DNA of 64,000 bases from Fibrobacterota bacterium (GTDB taxonomy: Bacteria > Fibrobacterota > Chitinivibrionia > Chitinivibrionales > Chitinispirillaceae), in the NCBI GenBank assembly GCA_023412475.1, contig JAEYNR010000010.1:1-64000 (forward strand), written 5' to 3'. Below the pieces are notes generated by a model that saw only the letters and a list, made by a program, of their open reading frames with translations, did not search any database and had not been told where the DNA came from. A program made the translations under genes and the position numbers. Within the stretch, counting starts at the first letter, position 1, and every line of letters starts with the position of its first letter. Of this stretch, positions 8,767-17,849 are shown one piece after another.

Positions 8767-9459
8767 TTACTCTCCGGTAATGGTGGAATCTCCTGAAGTA
8801 GTAGCAGTGGAGTTATCGGTGGCTTTTGGAGATACATTTAGGCCCATCTCCTGTGCCAATTTAACGTCTATGTCATGAATGGCCTGGTTGATTATATACT
8901 CCATAAGTGCCGACATTTCCCGAATGACATACTCTGGTTCACGCTGGAAAACTTTCTTTCTGTTATCAAAGCGGCGGGTGTAAATGGTTTTTCCGTCTTT
9001 TAAACGAACAAGGTTGAACCTGATACACAAATGAGCAAACCAGAGTTCTTCACTGTCATATTCTTCAAGAGCTTCGATGGTTCCATTAAGTTCGTAATCG
9101 GGTTTGGGTCCCTCATCGTACCTTCTTATAACACTGCTGACCAGATTGGATGTTACCAGATGTTTATTCAGAAGATCGGTGATCATACGGGTAGGTTTTA
9201 CTGCCCAGACCTGGTAGACATAATATCGAAGCTGAAATGGGCTCTGCCGATAAACGATCTGTGGCCGGTTGTAAGCTTCTTCAATATCCAGCTCCCGAAG
9301 CCGAATGGTATAGGGATAGGGACTTGGGTGGAGCTGATCCCGATTTGAGGATGGCAGATAGTTCAGAATATAAAACTGTTTTACAGGCACTTTGCCGCAT
9401 CCGCTAAGTCCTGCACACGAAACTGCAATCAGCATCAGGTTAATTATCCGCTTTTTCAT
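8767..9459 (-). CDS. ABC-transport auxiliary lipoprotein (PqiC/ABC_trans_aux-like)
   Basis: A 230-aa lipoprotein with signal peptide and lipobox LSGC (Cys21). The mature start KQFYILNY fits the ABC_trans_aux family (PF03886; PqiC, YmbA), which works with MCE proteins and is tethered in the outer membrane. The central part (PQIVYRQSPFQLRYY, then W-V-K-P) also fits. A low-complexity Thr/Ser tail ends the protein. Its start overlaps the end of the MCE gene by 4 bp, so it belongs to the same transcript. Family call is fairly firm from the order of motifs and the operon context. Confidence 0.8.
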   Translation of the reverse strand: MKKRIINLMLIAVSCAGLSGCGKVPVKQFYILNYLPSSNRDQLHPSPYPYTIRLRELDIEEAYNRPQIVYRQSPFQLRYYVYQVWAVKPTRMITDLLNKHLVTSNLVSSVIRRYDEGPKPDYELNGTIEALEEYDSEELWFAHLCIRFNLVRLKDGKTIYTRRFDNRKKVFQREPEYVIREMSALMEYIINQAIHDIDVKLAQEMGLNVSPKATDNSTATTSGDSTITGE

Positions 9460-10373
9460 CGGATATCCCTTTCTCTCTGTGTTTCACTTCTCAATAACAG
9501 GGATGGATTTTCGGAAAGAACCTTGGTCAGTTGATTGGCATTCTCAGAGGCTTCCCGGATGTTTTGCATACCTATAGTGAAATCTTCCCTGCTTTGACGA
9601 ACCATCAGAGAAAGATTCTCGGTCAGATCCTTGAGAGCCAGTGCGGTTGAATCGATAGTGGAAAATGTGGAAGCGACCTGCTCTCCTTTAACTGCATTTT
9701 TGAAATTACCGGTAAACACTTTTACATCCATGGCGATCTCATCGATTCTGGATATTATGCTGTTAGTAACCAATGTTATTGAATCGATCTTTGGACGGGA
9801 TTCACTGACAAAACCTTTAACGTCTTCGGTAATAATTGCCACGTTGTCCAGTATCTTTTTAATTGAAGAAAGACTGTCGGGGTTAGTAACCTGGGTCAGG
9901 TGGTTAAGCAGAAGTTCTACTTTAGCTACGATAACCTCTGCTTTTCCGGTAATTGTTGAGATCATGGATTGTTTGGTGGGGATTTCGGAACCGGGTTTAA
10001 GAAGTTCCGATTCATTAGTCCCACCTGTAATCTCGATGTATTTGAGTCCTGTAATTCCCATTGCTCCGGTGGTCGCTACCATATCCACTTTTATGGGGAA
10101 ATCTGCCTGAAGCCTCATAATAACCCGTACTTTGCTTAAATCATGGGGAAGGTAGGTGATTTTTTCCACTTTCCCTACAGGTACACCGCTATATTTCACC
10201 ACAGCACCTTGTTCGAGACCACTGAGTGATTCACCCTGAAAATAGGCCAAGTATTCGTTATATTTGTCGCTGAGTTTAAGTCCCAGAGGGACTGCTGCAA
10301 AAAGAAACAGCAGAAAAGCTCCCATTACAAGAAATGCACCCAGCCGGGCGCTCTGAGCCTTTGAAATACTCAT
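9456..10373 (-). CDS. mlaD: MCE-domain lipid transport protein (MlaD-like)
   Basis: A 305-aa protein anchored by one N-terminal membrane helix (about 10-32) and carrying one MCE domain (about 45-125; SGLEQGAVVKYSGVPVGKV). In the Mla system this domain forms a hexameric ring that shuttles phospholipids across the periplasm. The long C-terminal part is helical with heptad-like spacing (DSLSSIKKILDNVAIITEDV and onward), longer than E. coli MlaD (183 aa) and similar to MCE proteins of Gram-negative bacteria and plastids that form a tube or tail. It overlaps mlaF by 4 bp upstream and the lipoprotein gene by 4 bp downstream. The symbol is by analogy. Confidence 0.88.
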   Translation of the reverse strand: MSISKAQSARLGAFLVMGAFLLFLFAAVPLGLKLSDKYNEYLAYFQGESLSGLEQGAVVKYSGVPVGKVEKITYLPHDLSKVRVIMRLQADFPIKVDMVATTGAMGITGLKYIEITGGTNESELLKPGSEIPTKQSMISTITGKAEVIVAKVELLLNHLTQVTNPDSLSSIKKILDNVAIITEDVKGFVSESRPKIDSITLVTNSIISRIDEIAMDVKVFTGNFKNAVKGEQVASTFSTIDSTALALKDLTENLSLMVRQSREDFTIGMQNIREASENANQLTKVLSENPSLLLRSETQRERDIR

Positions 10374-11173
10374 TTTTTGCTCTCCAGATTGAAATTGATT
10401 CTGTAGGAGTTTTTTAGGTTACGATCTGGCTCGTGTCGCCTGAAAAAATCATTAATTGGACCCTGATCAATTTTTACTGCTTCTTCATAGGAGCCTTCAA
10501 AAAGAAGAGATCCCTTATGTAAGAAAGTGATACTATCTGCGATCTTTTCAATAGAATACAGTTCGTGCGTAACAACTACAACAGTTATTCCCAGCATAGA
10601 GCGAAGTTTCAGCAGAAGATCATCCAGACCTGAAGAGGTGACCGGATCAAGGCCTGCAGATGGTTCATCACAAAATAGTAGAGGTGGATCAAGGGTCAGG
10701 GCCCTTGCCAATGCTGCTCGCTTTCTCATGCCACCGGAAAGTTCTCCAGGATAAAGATTTGCTGCATGTGGAAGATCTACCTGTACCAGTTTTAGTTGCA
10801 CTATTTCTCTGATGATTTTCTCTGGCAGACTGGTATGCATCTGAAGGGGCAGGGCTACGTTTTCCAAAACGGTAAGAGAGCCCAGAAGTGCACCGTTCTG
10901 GAACAAAACGCCCACCTTTTTTAACACTTCCACTGTTTGAGGTTCATCCTGATCATTGATAGGGGTGCCAAAAATCCTTATATTTCCTGATGCGCGTTTT
11001 AGCAGGCCGATAGTTGATTTTAATAGAGTAGTTTTGCCGCATCCCGAGGTCCCTAGTATCACTCTTATCTCAGAGGGACAAACCCGGCTTGAGATATTGT
11101 TCAACACAGTGCGCTCGCCGTATTTAACTATCAGATTTTCAATTTCCACAACTGGTTGAGAGTTTTTTAACAC
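10370..11173 (-). CDS. mlaF: MCE-system ABC transporter ATPase (MlaF-like)
   Basis: A 267-aa cytoplasmic ATPase powering lipid transport through the MlaE permease. Walker A is GTSGCGKTTLL (near 43-53), the signature is LSGGMRKRAALARAL, Walker B is LLFCDEPSAGLDP, and the switch His is in VVTHEL. The LSGGMRKR signature is typical of the Mla/Ttg2 subgroup. It sits 7 bp after mlaE and overlaps mlaD by 4 bp. Length is normal for the family. Confidence 0.93.
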   Translation of the reverse strand: MLKNSQPVVEIENLIVKYGERTVLNNISSRVCPSEIRVILGTSGCGKTTLLKSTIGLLKRASGNIRIFGTPINDQDEPQTVEVLKKVGVLFQNGALLGSLTVLENVALPLQMHTSLPEKIIREIVQLKLVQVDLPHAANLYPGELSGGMRKRAALARALTLDPPLLFCDEPSAGLDPVTSSGLDDLLLKLRSMLGITVVVVTHELYSIEKIADSITFLHKGSLLFEGSYEEAVKIDQGPINDFFRRHEPDRNLKNSYRINFNLESKK

Positions 11174-11180
11174 AAATTAC

Positions 11181-12263
11181 CTACAGTATAAAGGAAAAGA
11201 GAGCATCGGCCAATATAATTATAAATATTCCGGTTACAACACTGGCAGTAGTCTCTTTTCCAACTGCCTCAGCGCCGCCCCGGACTCTGAATCCATAATA
11301 GGAACCTATCCATATAATAAGCCAGGAGAAGATCACCGATTTTACAAAACCGGCCCAGAAATCTCTGAAATGAATGCTTTTTGCCAACTCATTCCAAAAG
11401 AGTGTAGACGAAAGGTCAAGGTAGCCAATAGCAACGAAATATCCACCAAGTATACCTGCAGTAGTCGACATTATTGAAAGAACTGGCATGGTCAAAGTTA
11501 TGGCCCAGAATTTGGGAACCACTACATACTGTACGGGATTTATTCCCATTGTCTGAAGGGCTTCAAGCTCCTCTCCCACCACCATAGTAGCAATTTCGGC
11601 AGTCGTTGCACTCCCTGTTCTTCCTGCTAGTATAATAGCGGTTAACAGCGGGCCAAACTCCCTTACCATAGTAATTCCGATGAGAGGTGCCAGAAAAATT
11701 CCTGCTCCGAAGTTTTGTAACTGCATTGCAGTTTGCAGGGCCAGGATTATTCCGACTAAAAATGAGAGCAGGCTAATTATCCAGAAAGCTTTATAACCCA
11801 GGAGAAACATCTGTTCTCCAAGAACGCCTCTTTTAAAATCTCTTTTTTTTAATAATCCCAGAGTTCCCCAATAAAGCATCTCTGTAAGCACAGACAAGGC
11901 ACTTAGAGAGTTTTCCTTAAAGGCAAGTAGTGTGTTGCCGCAACGCTCAAAAAAAGATCCTTTTCGCGGTTGGCTATCCGGTTCATTGCCTGATAACGAC
12001 CAGCTCTTGAGGGTTTGTTCAAACTCAGGGTCAAGATTTCTTATTATCAGTTTCCCGCCGCCTTCTTCATAGGTTGTGTGCAGAAGGCGTATAAAGCAGT
12101 AACCTGCAGAATCTATACGTGTAGTCTTTAAAAGATCAATAATAAGAGTTTTATCTGGTTTTTGATTGAGCAGATCGGTTTTTTCTATCCAGAGCCGATC
12201 CAGGGTTTCCGGGAAGGTTATTGTGTTATTGGGGGGACAGGAGCTTTTGGGTCGGTTGTTCAT
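11181..12263 (-). CDS. mlaE: MCE-system permease with N-terminal STAS domain (MlaE-like)
   Basis: A 360-aa inner-membrane permease of the MCE lipid transporter. An N-terminal cytoplasmic STAS-like domain (about 10-100, with LLKTTRIDSAGYCFIRLLH) is fused to an MlaE domain (about 120-360) with five or six hydrophobic helices and the conserved segment AGRTGSATTAEIATMVVGEE. In E. coli the STAS part is a separate protein, MlaB; fused STAS-MlaE forms are known in other phyla. The ATG at 12263 (MNNRPKS) is preferred, with AGG seven bases upstream; a TTG nine codons earlier (12290) is the alternative. It is the first gene of a five-gene operon transcribed leftward. Confidence 0.9.
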   Translation of the reverse strand: MNNRPKSSCPPNNTITFPETLDRLWIEKTDLLNQKPDKTLIIDLLKTTRIDSAGYCFIRLLHTTYEEGGGKLIIRNLDPEFEQTLKSWSLSGNEPDSQPRKGSFFERCGNTLLAFKENSLSALSVLTEMLYWGTLGLLKKRDFKRGVLGEQMFLLGYKAFWIISLLSFLVGIILALQTAMQLQNFGAGIFLAPLIGITMVREFGPLLTAIILAGRTGSATTAEIATMVVGEELEALQTMGINPVQYVVVPKFWAITLTMPVLSIMSTTAGILGGYFVAIGYLDLSSTLFWNELAKSIHFRDFWAGFVKSVIFSWLIIWIGSYYGFRVRGGAEAVGKETTASVVTGIFIIILADALFSFIL

Positions 12264-12697
12264 GAAAAAACCTGAAGATCTAAATACCAATAAAAAGAAA
12301 GGGAAAGCGTATTATTACTCTCTTCACCAGCAAGCATATTACAAATATGGTATCTGGGTTGGTGTAATACACAAGTAATTCACTGGATTATCAACTTATA
12401 AGCCTGGTATAGCCAAGGTCAGCACTGTGTTTGATCTCTATTTCTTTGTAAAGGATTTGCAAGGAAAATACGTTTGTGGTAGGCTGGTGTCAATAGTGTT
12501 TATAACAGCTTTAAAAACAAATGGTTAAAGCAATTAGGCTGCCAAGGTATGTAAATCAGTTTTTAGGATAACCTATAAAAAGTTTGCTTTTTGCGCCAAT
12601 TATCTATATATTATAGTCACTCTTTGAGCAAGAGCTTTTTCAGATTTGAAATTCACATCTTCTTTAATTCCCCTTTCCAAGGTGGAGGTTTTTCTTT
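12264..12697. other. Divergent intergenic region
   Basis: About 430 bp of AT-rich sequence separate the leftward lipid-transport operon from the rightward zinc-knuckle gene. It must hold both promoters, but no hexamer pair stands out. No conserved structure or gene is seen. Confidence 0.5.
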
Positions 12698-13162
12698 ATG
12701 CAGTTACCTAAATCACGGCGACGTCAGAAGCTCCGGGAGAAAAAATGTCAATATCCGGGGTGTGGCAAGATTTTCTTTGGCATTCATATTTCCAAATATT
12801 GTCCCGAACATCGTCAGGACAGATATCGTATAAGAAAGCGAACTAAGCCGGAAGATGTGAATATAAAGAACCAGACTTTCAAGCATACCTATACAGAAGT
12901 CGTTACTATGGTTATGGATTGTGCTCTCGAGGGTTGTACTCATCAGTTCGAAGTAAAAATCTACCCCAGGCAGTTTATTTATCCCAAATATTGTCCGGAG
13001 CACCGAAACGAGTATAAGCGGATTCGCCATCTTCAGTTGATCGGAAGAGAGGATCTTATCGAGCAGATGAAAAATGAAGGGGAGAGTTTCGAGCTGGATC
13101 ACAGCACAGACGGTGTGGAAGAAGAAAGTGCCGATGTTGATGTAATTGATGATGTAGCTTAA
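12698..13162 (+). CDS. Small protein with two CX4C-CX2H zinc knuckles
   Basis: I do not recognise this 154-aa protein. It contains two copies of one motif: C17-x4-C22-x12-C35-P-E-H38-R and C75-x4-C80-x18-C99-P-E-H102-R, each with a shared YCPEHR end, which should bind one zinc each. Both knuckles are followed by Arg/Lys-rich helices (RYRIRKRTK; EYKRIRHLQL), suggesting nucleic-acid binding. The last 45 residues are strongly acidic. Translation should be efficient (AGGTGGAGG upstream of the ATG). A terminator follows at 13187, so it is probably expressed alone. A DNA- or RNA-binding role is inference only. Confidence 0.75.
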   Translation: MQLPKSRRRQKLREKKCQYPGCGKIFFGIHISKYCPEHRQDRYRIRKRTKPEDVNIKNQTFKHTYTEVVTMVMDCALEGCTHQFEVKIYPRQFIYPKYCPEHRNEYKRIRHLQLIGREDLIEQMKNEGESFELDHSTDGVEEESADVDVIDDVA

Positions 13163-13186
13163 GGAGTTACACCGTCCTTTTTGTTT

Positions 13187-13219
13187 GAGGAGGAGATCTG
13201 CTCTCTTCCTCTTTTTTTT
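13187..13219 (+). terminator. Rho-independent terminator
   Basis: The hairpin GAGGAGGAGA (13187-13196), loop of 5, TCTCTTCCTC (13202-13211) has one mismatch and is followed by eight T residues (13212-13219). It ends the transcript of the zinc-knuckle gene. Confidence 0.85.
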
Positions 13220-13306
13220 GGACAATCATAATTGACTTGGCTTTCCTTGCCTCAAATCCTATTTTTTTATAGTCTACCTTATTACTTGTCATATCAGGAT
13301 CGTTAC

Positions 13307-14404
13307 ATGAGTTCATTCCACCAAGCCATTTGCGATGTTAGCGGTAAGTTAGATCTTTTTTTTGAAAAACACTATTCCTCGATAAACCTTTGCGGTCCAG
13401 AACTAAATGCTGCTCAGTATCAACAGTATCCATTGATGTTTGCCTGCACTCACCGCAGTCACATCGACTACATATTGGTTGGTTACGAACTGCACAAAAA
13501 AGGTTTTAAGGATATGCGTTTCGCCGCAGGAGATAACCTTACCAGACTCCCTTACGTGGGGCCCAGATTCACTTCGTTTGGTGCCTTTGCCGTTTCCAGG
13601 GATAATGGCTTTGAAAGAAATTATGTTCGAAAGCTTTGTGATGGTGTTATCTCAATGCTGGATAAAGGTGAGCCGATAATTGTCTTTCCCGAAGGAGGCA
13701 GAAGTTACTCAGGAGCCATGCTCGAGTTGAAGAATGGAATCTTGGGTGCTGCTGTGCTTGCTCAAGCCAAAAATCCAGACCAGGATGTGTTTCTGGTGCC
13801 GATTGCGGTTTCATATGAGTTGATTCCTGATCTTCCTTATTTTGATCTTCTTCTGAAAGGAAAGCAGTTTAAGAAGAAAAGCAATCCTTTTTTTAAGCGG
13901 ATAATAGGTTCTCTGTTTTACTTCGGTGCTGATATATTTGCCTATCTCCCTCTTTTTTTGGATAAGCTATTTAATAAGAAATTCGGAAATGCTTATATTG
14001 ATTATAAGGCTCCGATTTCGGTTCGATCGATTGTAGACGTCGAGAAAAACCGAAATGAAAAAGCCAGGGATGATTTCTCTGCTCACCGGGTTTCCATGCA
14101 GCAGGTCAGTTCATACCTGCAGAAGGAGTTTCTCAGTCTGTATCGAATTTTACCTGTACATCTGGTTTCCTTCTTACTTAAGAGCGGCAATGACACGGCG
14201 GAAAAAATTGAAATTCAGATAGAGTCTTTGATTGAAAAACTCAAAGAAAATAGTCGCAACACAGAACTGGTGAGTACACTTGAGCCGGCAGAAATCGTGA
14301 AACAGGGGATTGATACATTAATAAAGCAGAAAGCTGTTTCTGTCAAAACTGAAATTGTTATCAGAAAACAATTTATTATCGATTACTACAGTGCTGCTGT
14401 ATAA
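13307..14404 (+). CDS. PlsB-like glycerolipid acyltransferase
   Basis: A 365-aa acyltransferase that should transfer a fatty acyl group to glycerol-3-phosphate or a lysophospholipid. The catalytic HX4D motif is HRSHID, and the substrate motif FPEGGRSYSG is closer to PlsB (EGGRSRTG) than to PlsC (FPEGTRS). Length is that of the catalytic core; the long N-terminal part of E. coli PlsB (about 800 aa) is absent. The ATG at 13307 (MSSFHQA) has AGGA seven bases upstream and is preferred; the reading frame is open back to a TTG at 13232. The DAC-domain gene starts only 6 bp after the stop, so the two are probably co-transcribed. Exact acceptor is uncertain. Confidence 0.8.
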   Translation: MSSFHQAICDVSGKLDLFFEKHYSSINLCGPELNAAQYQQYPLMFACTHRSHIDYILVGYELHKKGFKDMRFAAGDNLTRLPYVGPRFTSFGAFAVSRDNGFERNYVRKLCDGVISMLDKGEPIIVFPEGGRSYSGAMLELKNGILGAAVLAQAKNPDQDVFLVPIAVSYELIPDLPYFDLLLKGKQFKKKSNPFFKRIIGSLFYFGADIFAYLPLFLDKLFNKKFGNAYIDYKAPISVRSIVDVEKNRNEKARDDFSAHRVSMQQVSSYLQKEFLSLYRILPVHLVSFLLKSGNDTAEKIEIQIESLIEKLKENSRNTELVSTLEPAEIVKQGIDTLIKQKAVSVKTEIVIRKQFIIDYYSAAV

Positions 14405-14410
14405 CTGGGG

Positions 14411-15811
14411 GTGAGTGTGACATTCGAGCAGTATCTTACTATTCCTACGGTAGTAGACCTTAAATCGGAGGATAAAGTAGAAGCTTTAAAAGAATTATCG
14501 CTTGTACTTTTCAAGGCACTCGATGTCCGCAAGCAGAAGTCAATAATAGAGGAAATTTTGAAAAGGGAGGAGGCCTCATCGACTTTTATCGGACAGGGAC
14601 TTGCTATGCCACAGGCTCATGGACCAATAAAGGAGGAGTTTGTAATAGCAGTAGGAAGAAGTCTGGGTGGTATTAAATATGATGCTGCACGTGGTGCCCT
14701 GGCGCATGTTATTGTACTGCTGATTGCTCAAGAAGAGGCTGATAACAATACGCAGATTCAGATTTTATCTGAACTGGCCACTTTTTTTAAGACTGATGCT
14801 GTAAGAGAGCAGATACTGGCTTTTGAGTCTCCGGTAGACCTGAAAAAGATAATTGAATCGCTAAAGCGCCCCCCTGCTGAAGACAAGACTATTAAAAGTG
14901 CTGCCAAGAAAATTGCCACTCCGATCATCTCTGCTGCTGTTACTTTGGCCAGGGAAACCAAAGCCAATGCTATAATGATCTTTGCAGACACTGTGCGGGA
15001 GAACGATTTTATAGATCAGTTTAGAATGAAACCCAAAATAATTGTTGTCACAAGTAATAAAGCTCGCTTTGAGCTTGCTCGAAACCGAAAAATTGCAGCC
15101 ATTATCCAGGTTCCTTCCATTCCGGCATCTCGCACTGGGCAGATAAAAATCGGTATCCTTCTGGCTCTATCCCGCAATCTTATAGACAGAGAATCCAAAG
15201 TGATCTGCCTCTCGGGAAATTCCTCTAACGGTATCTTTGATACAATCGTTGCTATTGATGTAGTGATGGAGTACGAGTTTTTCTTTACCTCTGCACAGGC
15301 GATAGTGCCCCCGGATGTTAAGCCGGAAGTCTTGGAAAGAATAATAGGATTGGCTCAGGAAATTGCAGTTGAGGGCAGGGAGGGTAAGCCTGTAGGTACA
15401 ATATTTGTTCTGGGTGATACCAATTCTGTCAATGCCTCGGTCAGGCAGCTAATTATTAATCCCTTCAGAGGCTATAGTGAAGCGGAGAGAAATATATTGG
15501 ATCCAGGGCTGGTGGAGACCATCAAGGAATTTGCCAGTATCGATGGGGCATTTGTTATTACCGGTGATGGGATTGTCCTGTCTGCCGGAAGTTATCTGCG
15601 GCCCCAACTCACTGAGGAGTTACCGGCATTACCCGGGGGATTTGGTGCACGCCATGCCGCCGCTGCTGGGATCACCGCTTGTACAAACGCTTTAGCCATC
15701 ACTATCTCAGAGTCTACCGGCACAGTAACCATCTTCAAAAATGGTGTGGTAATGATGTCCATAGCCAGACCGGTGGTCAGGGAAAAAACTCTGGTGCAGC
15801 GGTATCTGTAA
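14411..15811 (+). CDS. Fused PTS EIIA-like / PK_C-like / diadenylate cyclase protein
   Basis: A 466-aa three-part protein. Residues 1-150 resemble PTS EIIA of the fructose/Ntr type; at the phospho-acceptor position the usual PH is P67-Q68, with a His two residues later (H70). Residues about 160-290 look like the C-terminal domain of pyruvate kinase (TPIISAAVTLARETKANAIM). Residues about 330-466 are a DisA_N/DAC domain with DGA (378-380), GARHAA (412-417) and ISESTG, the ATP-binding motifs of c-di-AMP synthases; the canonical RHR is RHA here. PK_C-like plus DAC is the layout of archaeal DacZ-type cyclases; the added EIIA-like sensor is notable. GTG at 14411 or 14417 is the start. c-di-AMP synthesis is inferred. 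Confidence 0.8.
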   Translation: MSVTFEQYLTIPTVVDLKSEDKVEALKELSLVLFKALDVRKQKSIIEEILKREEASSTFIGQGLAMPQAHGPIKEEFVIAVGRSLGGIKYDAARGALAHVIVLLIAQEEADNNTQIQILSELATFFKTDAVREQILAFESPVDLKKIIESLKRPPAEDKTIKSAAKKIATPIISAAVTLARETKANAIMIFADTVRENDFIDQFRMKPKIIVVTSNKARFELARNRKIAAIIQVPSIPASRTGQIKIGILLALSRNLIDRESKVICLSGNSSNGIFDTIVAIDVVMEYEFFFTSAQAIVPPDVKPEVLERIIGLAQEIAVEGREGKPVGTIFVLGDTNSVNASVRQLIINPFRGYSEAERNILDPGLVETIKEFASIDGAFVITGDGIVLSAGSYLRPQLTEELPALPGGFGARHAAAAGITACTNALAITISESTGTVTIFKNGVVMMSIARPVVREKTLVQRYL

Positions 15812-16061
15812 AATCTGATTTTTTTTCTTTTTACAGTGTTTCTTCTGCGGCCAAATTTTACTCAGAAACTTTCTGCAAACATATTATTTTATCACTTCTA
15901 CTTTTTTTAAATAGTATTTGCACTTGAGTAGGAAGCTGTCAGTTATAGGTATTCAGCTTTTTAAGGTGCTGTCAGATTTCCTGGCGGGCCACTGATCTTC
16001 TGATTCAGGTGTAGAAGCCAGGTTTACAGCAATGTATTAATTATAAAGAAGGGAATGGCAC

Positions 16062-17408
16062 ATGAACGCCAGAATCAGCTACAAAGATTCTTTTTTAAAG
16101 AATGCAGTTACTGCTCATGAAATGGAGTCATACAACCAATCTATTGCTTCAGCAGAAAAGTTGCTTTCCGATCGTAATGGCCCAGGCAATGATTTCCTTG
16201 GCTGGCTTGATCTTCCGAAAATGATGAACAAATCGATCATAGAGTATATTCAGGAAAAGGCTGCACAGATACGCGAAAAAGCGGATGTACTGATATGCGT
16301 AGGCATCGGAGGATCTTATCTGGGTGCACGTGCTGCAATCGAATACTCGTCGGTTTCTTTTGAAGATATGAGAAAGCCAAGGGTTATCTTTGCAGGACAT
16401 TCCATAAATTCCGATTATCTCTCCGATTTACTTGAGTTAGTTAAGGAGAAAAATGTTGCTGTTAATGTAATTTCCAAAAGTGGTACAACGACTGAACCCG
16501 GAATCGCTTTCAGAGTGATAAGACAATGGATGGAAGCCAGATATGGAAGAAAAGAAGCTGCCTCCAGAATCATTGCCACAACAGACCCCACCAAAGGAGC
16601 TATGCGTAAGCTTGCCACAGAAGAAGGTTATGCCACATTTGACATCCCTTCAGATGTGGGAGGAAGATTTTCGGTGCTCACACCTGTGGGCCTTTTTCCG
16701 ATTGCGGTTGCAGGTCTTGATATTGCAGAACTGATTGAAGGTGCAGCCGAAGCTTTTGATTTTTGCAGTGGCAATACCTGGGATAAAAACCTGGCTGGAC
16801 ATTATGCTGCTGCCCGTAATATCCTTTTCAGAAAAGGCTATACAACCGAAGTACTCGCATCATTTCAACCTCAGCTTCACTTTATCAGTGAATGGTGGAA
16901 ACAGCTTGCCGGAGAAAGTGAAGGTAAAAACGGAACAGGAATTTTTCCTTCAGCTCTTGATTATACTACAGATCTGCACTCTCTTGGTCAGTACATGCAG
17001 GATGGGTTGCGTAATATTTTTGAAACCTTTATTATTGTTAAAAATACTCTGAAAAGTGTGACCGTGCCGCAATTTCAGGATGATAGTGATGAACTCAACT
17101 ACCTGGCCGGCAGGACTTTTGAAGAAATCAATCAGAATGCCTACAAAGGTACTCTTCTGGCTCATTTTGATGGCGGGGTGCCATGCAGCACACTGCTTCT
17201 AAAGGATCGGTCTGAAAGAACACTGGGCCAGCTCTTCTACTTTTTTGAAAAAGCAATCGCCCTTTCAGGGTACATTTTAAGAGTCAATCCTTTCGATCAG
17301 CCTGGAGTGGAAGAGTACAAGAAAAATATGTTCGCACTCCTGGGGAAGAAAGGCTTTGAGAAACGGCGCGATGAACTGTCTTCACAAACCAAAGACATGC
17401 AACTATGA
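16062..17408 (+). CDS. pgi: Glucose-6-phosphate isomerase
   Basis: A 448-aa cytoplasmic enzyme interconverting glucose-6-phosphate and fructose-6-phosphate in glycolysis. The substrate-binding segment GIGGSYLGARAAIE and the phosphate-binding ISKSGTTTEPGIAFR are both present, and GESEGKNGTGIFP carries further active-site residues. The length fits the short bacterial form (about 450 aa). ATG start with an AGGG upstream. Its last 4 bp overlap yjbQ, giving a likely pgi-yjbQ-LOG-like operon. Confidence 0.96.
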   Translation: MNARISYKDSFLKNAVTAHEMESYNQSIASAEKLLSDRNGPGNDFLGWLDLPKMMNKSIIEYIQEKAAQIREKADVLICVGIGGSYLGARAAIEYSSVSFEDMRKPRVIFAGHSINSDYLSDLLELVKEKNVAVNVISKSGTTTEPGIAFRVIRQWMEARYGRKEAASRIIATTDPTKGAMRKLATEEGYATFDIPSDVGGRFSVLTPVGLFPIAVAGLDIAELIEGAAEAFDFCSGNTWDKNLAGHYAAARNILFRKGYTTEVLASFQPQLHFISEWWKQLAGESEGKNGTGIFPSALDYTTDLHSLGQYMQDGLRNIFETFIIVKNTLKSVTVPQFQDDSDELNYLAGRTFEEINQNAYKGTLLAHFDGGVPCSTLLLKDRSERTLGQLFYFFEKAIALSGYILRVNPFDQPGVEEYKKNMFALLGKKGFEKRRDELSSQTKDMQL

Positions 17409-17821
17409 AATCATTCAGAAATGTTTTAACTTTTAATACTCCTCACCGCCGTGATTATGTAAATATCACGGCAGAGGTGGAATCTGCACTAAAGGACAGC
17501 GGTATCACCGAAGGAATCTGTCTGGTAAACGCGATGCATATCACTGCCAGCGTTTTTATAAATGACAATGAGCAGGGATTAATCAGGGATTTTGATGACT
17601 GGCTCGAAGAGCTTGCTCCTCATGGACCAATCTCCAGATATCGGCATAATGGAGCCGAAGATAATGGAGATGCGCATCTTAAACGTCAAGTTATGGGAAG
17701 AGAAGTGGTGGTGGCGGTCACTAATGCAAGATTGGATTTTGGCCCCTGGGAACAGATCTTTTATGGTGAATTTGATGGACGGCGGCCTAAAAAAGTACTG
17801 ATTAAAATTATTGGAGATTGA
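17405..17821 (+). CDS. yjbQ: YjbQ/UPF0047 family protein
   Basis: A 138-aa protein of the YjbQ family, with conserved NAMHITASVFINDNE, YRHNGAEDNGDAHLKRQ and WEQIFYGEFDGRRPKKV segments. Members form trimers, and some show a weak thiamine-phosphate synthase activity in vitro; the physiological role is unknown. Overlap of 4 bp with pgi indicates translational coupling. Length is normal. Confidence 0.93.
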   Translation: MKSFRNVLTFNTPHRRDYVNITAEVESALKDSGITEGICLVNAMHITASVFINDNEQGLIRDFDDWLEELAPHGPISRYRHNGAEDNGDAHLKRQVMGREVVVAVTNARLDFGPWEQIFYGEFDGRRPKKVLIKIIGD

Positions 17822-17849
17822 AAAACTGCTTTTCAATCCGGGAGGTGTT

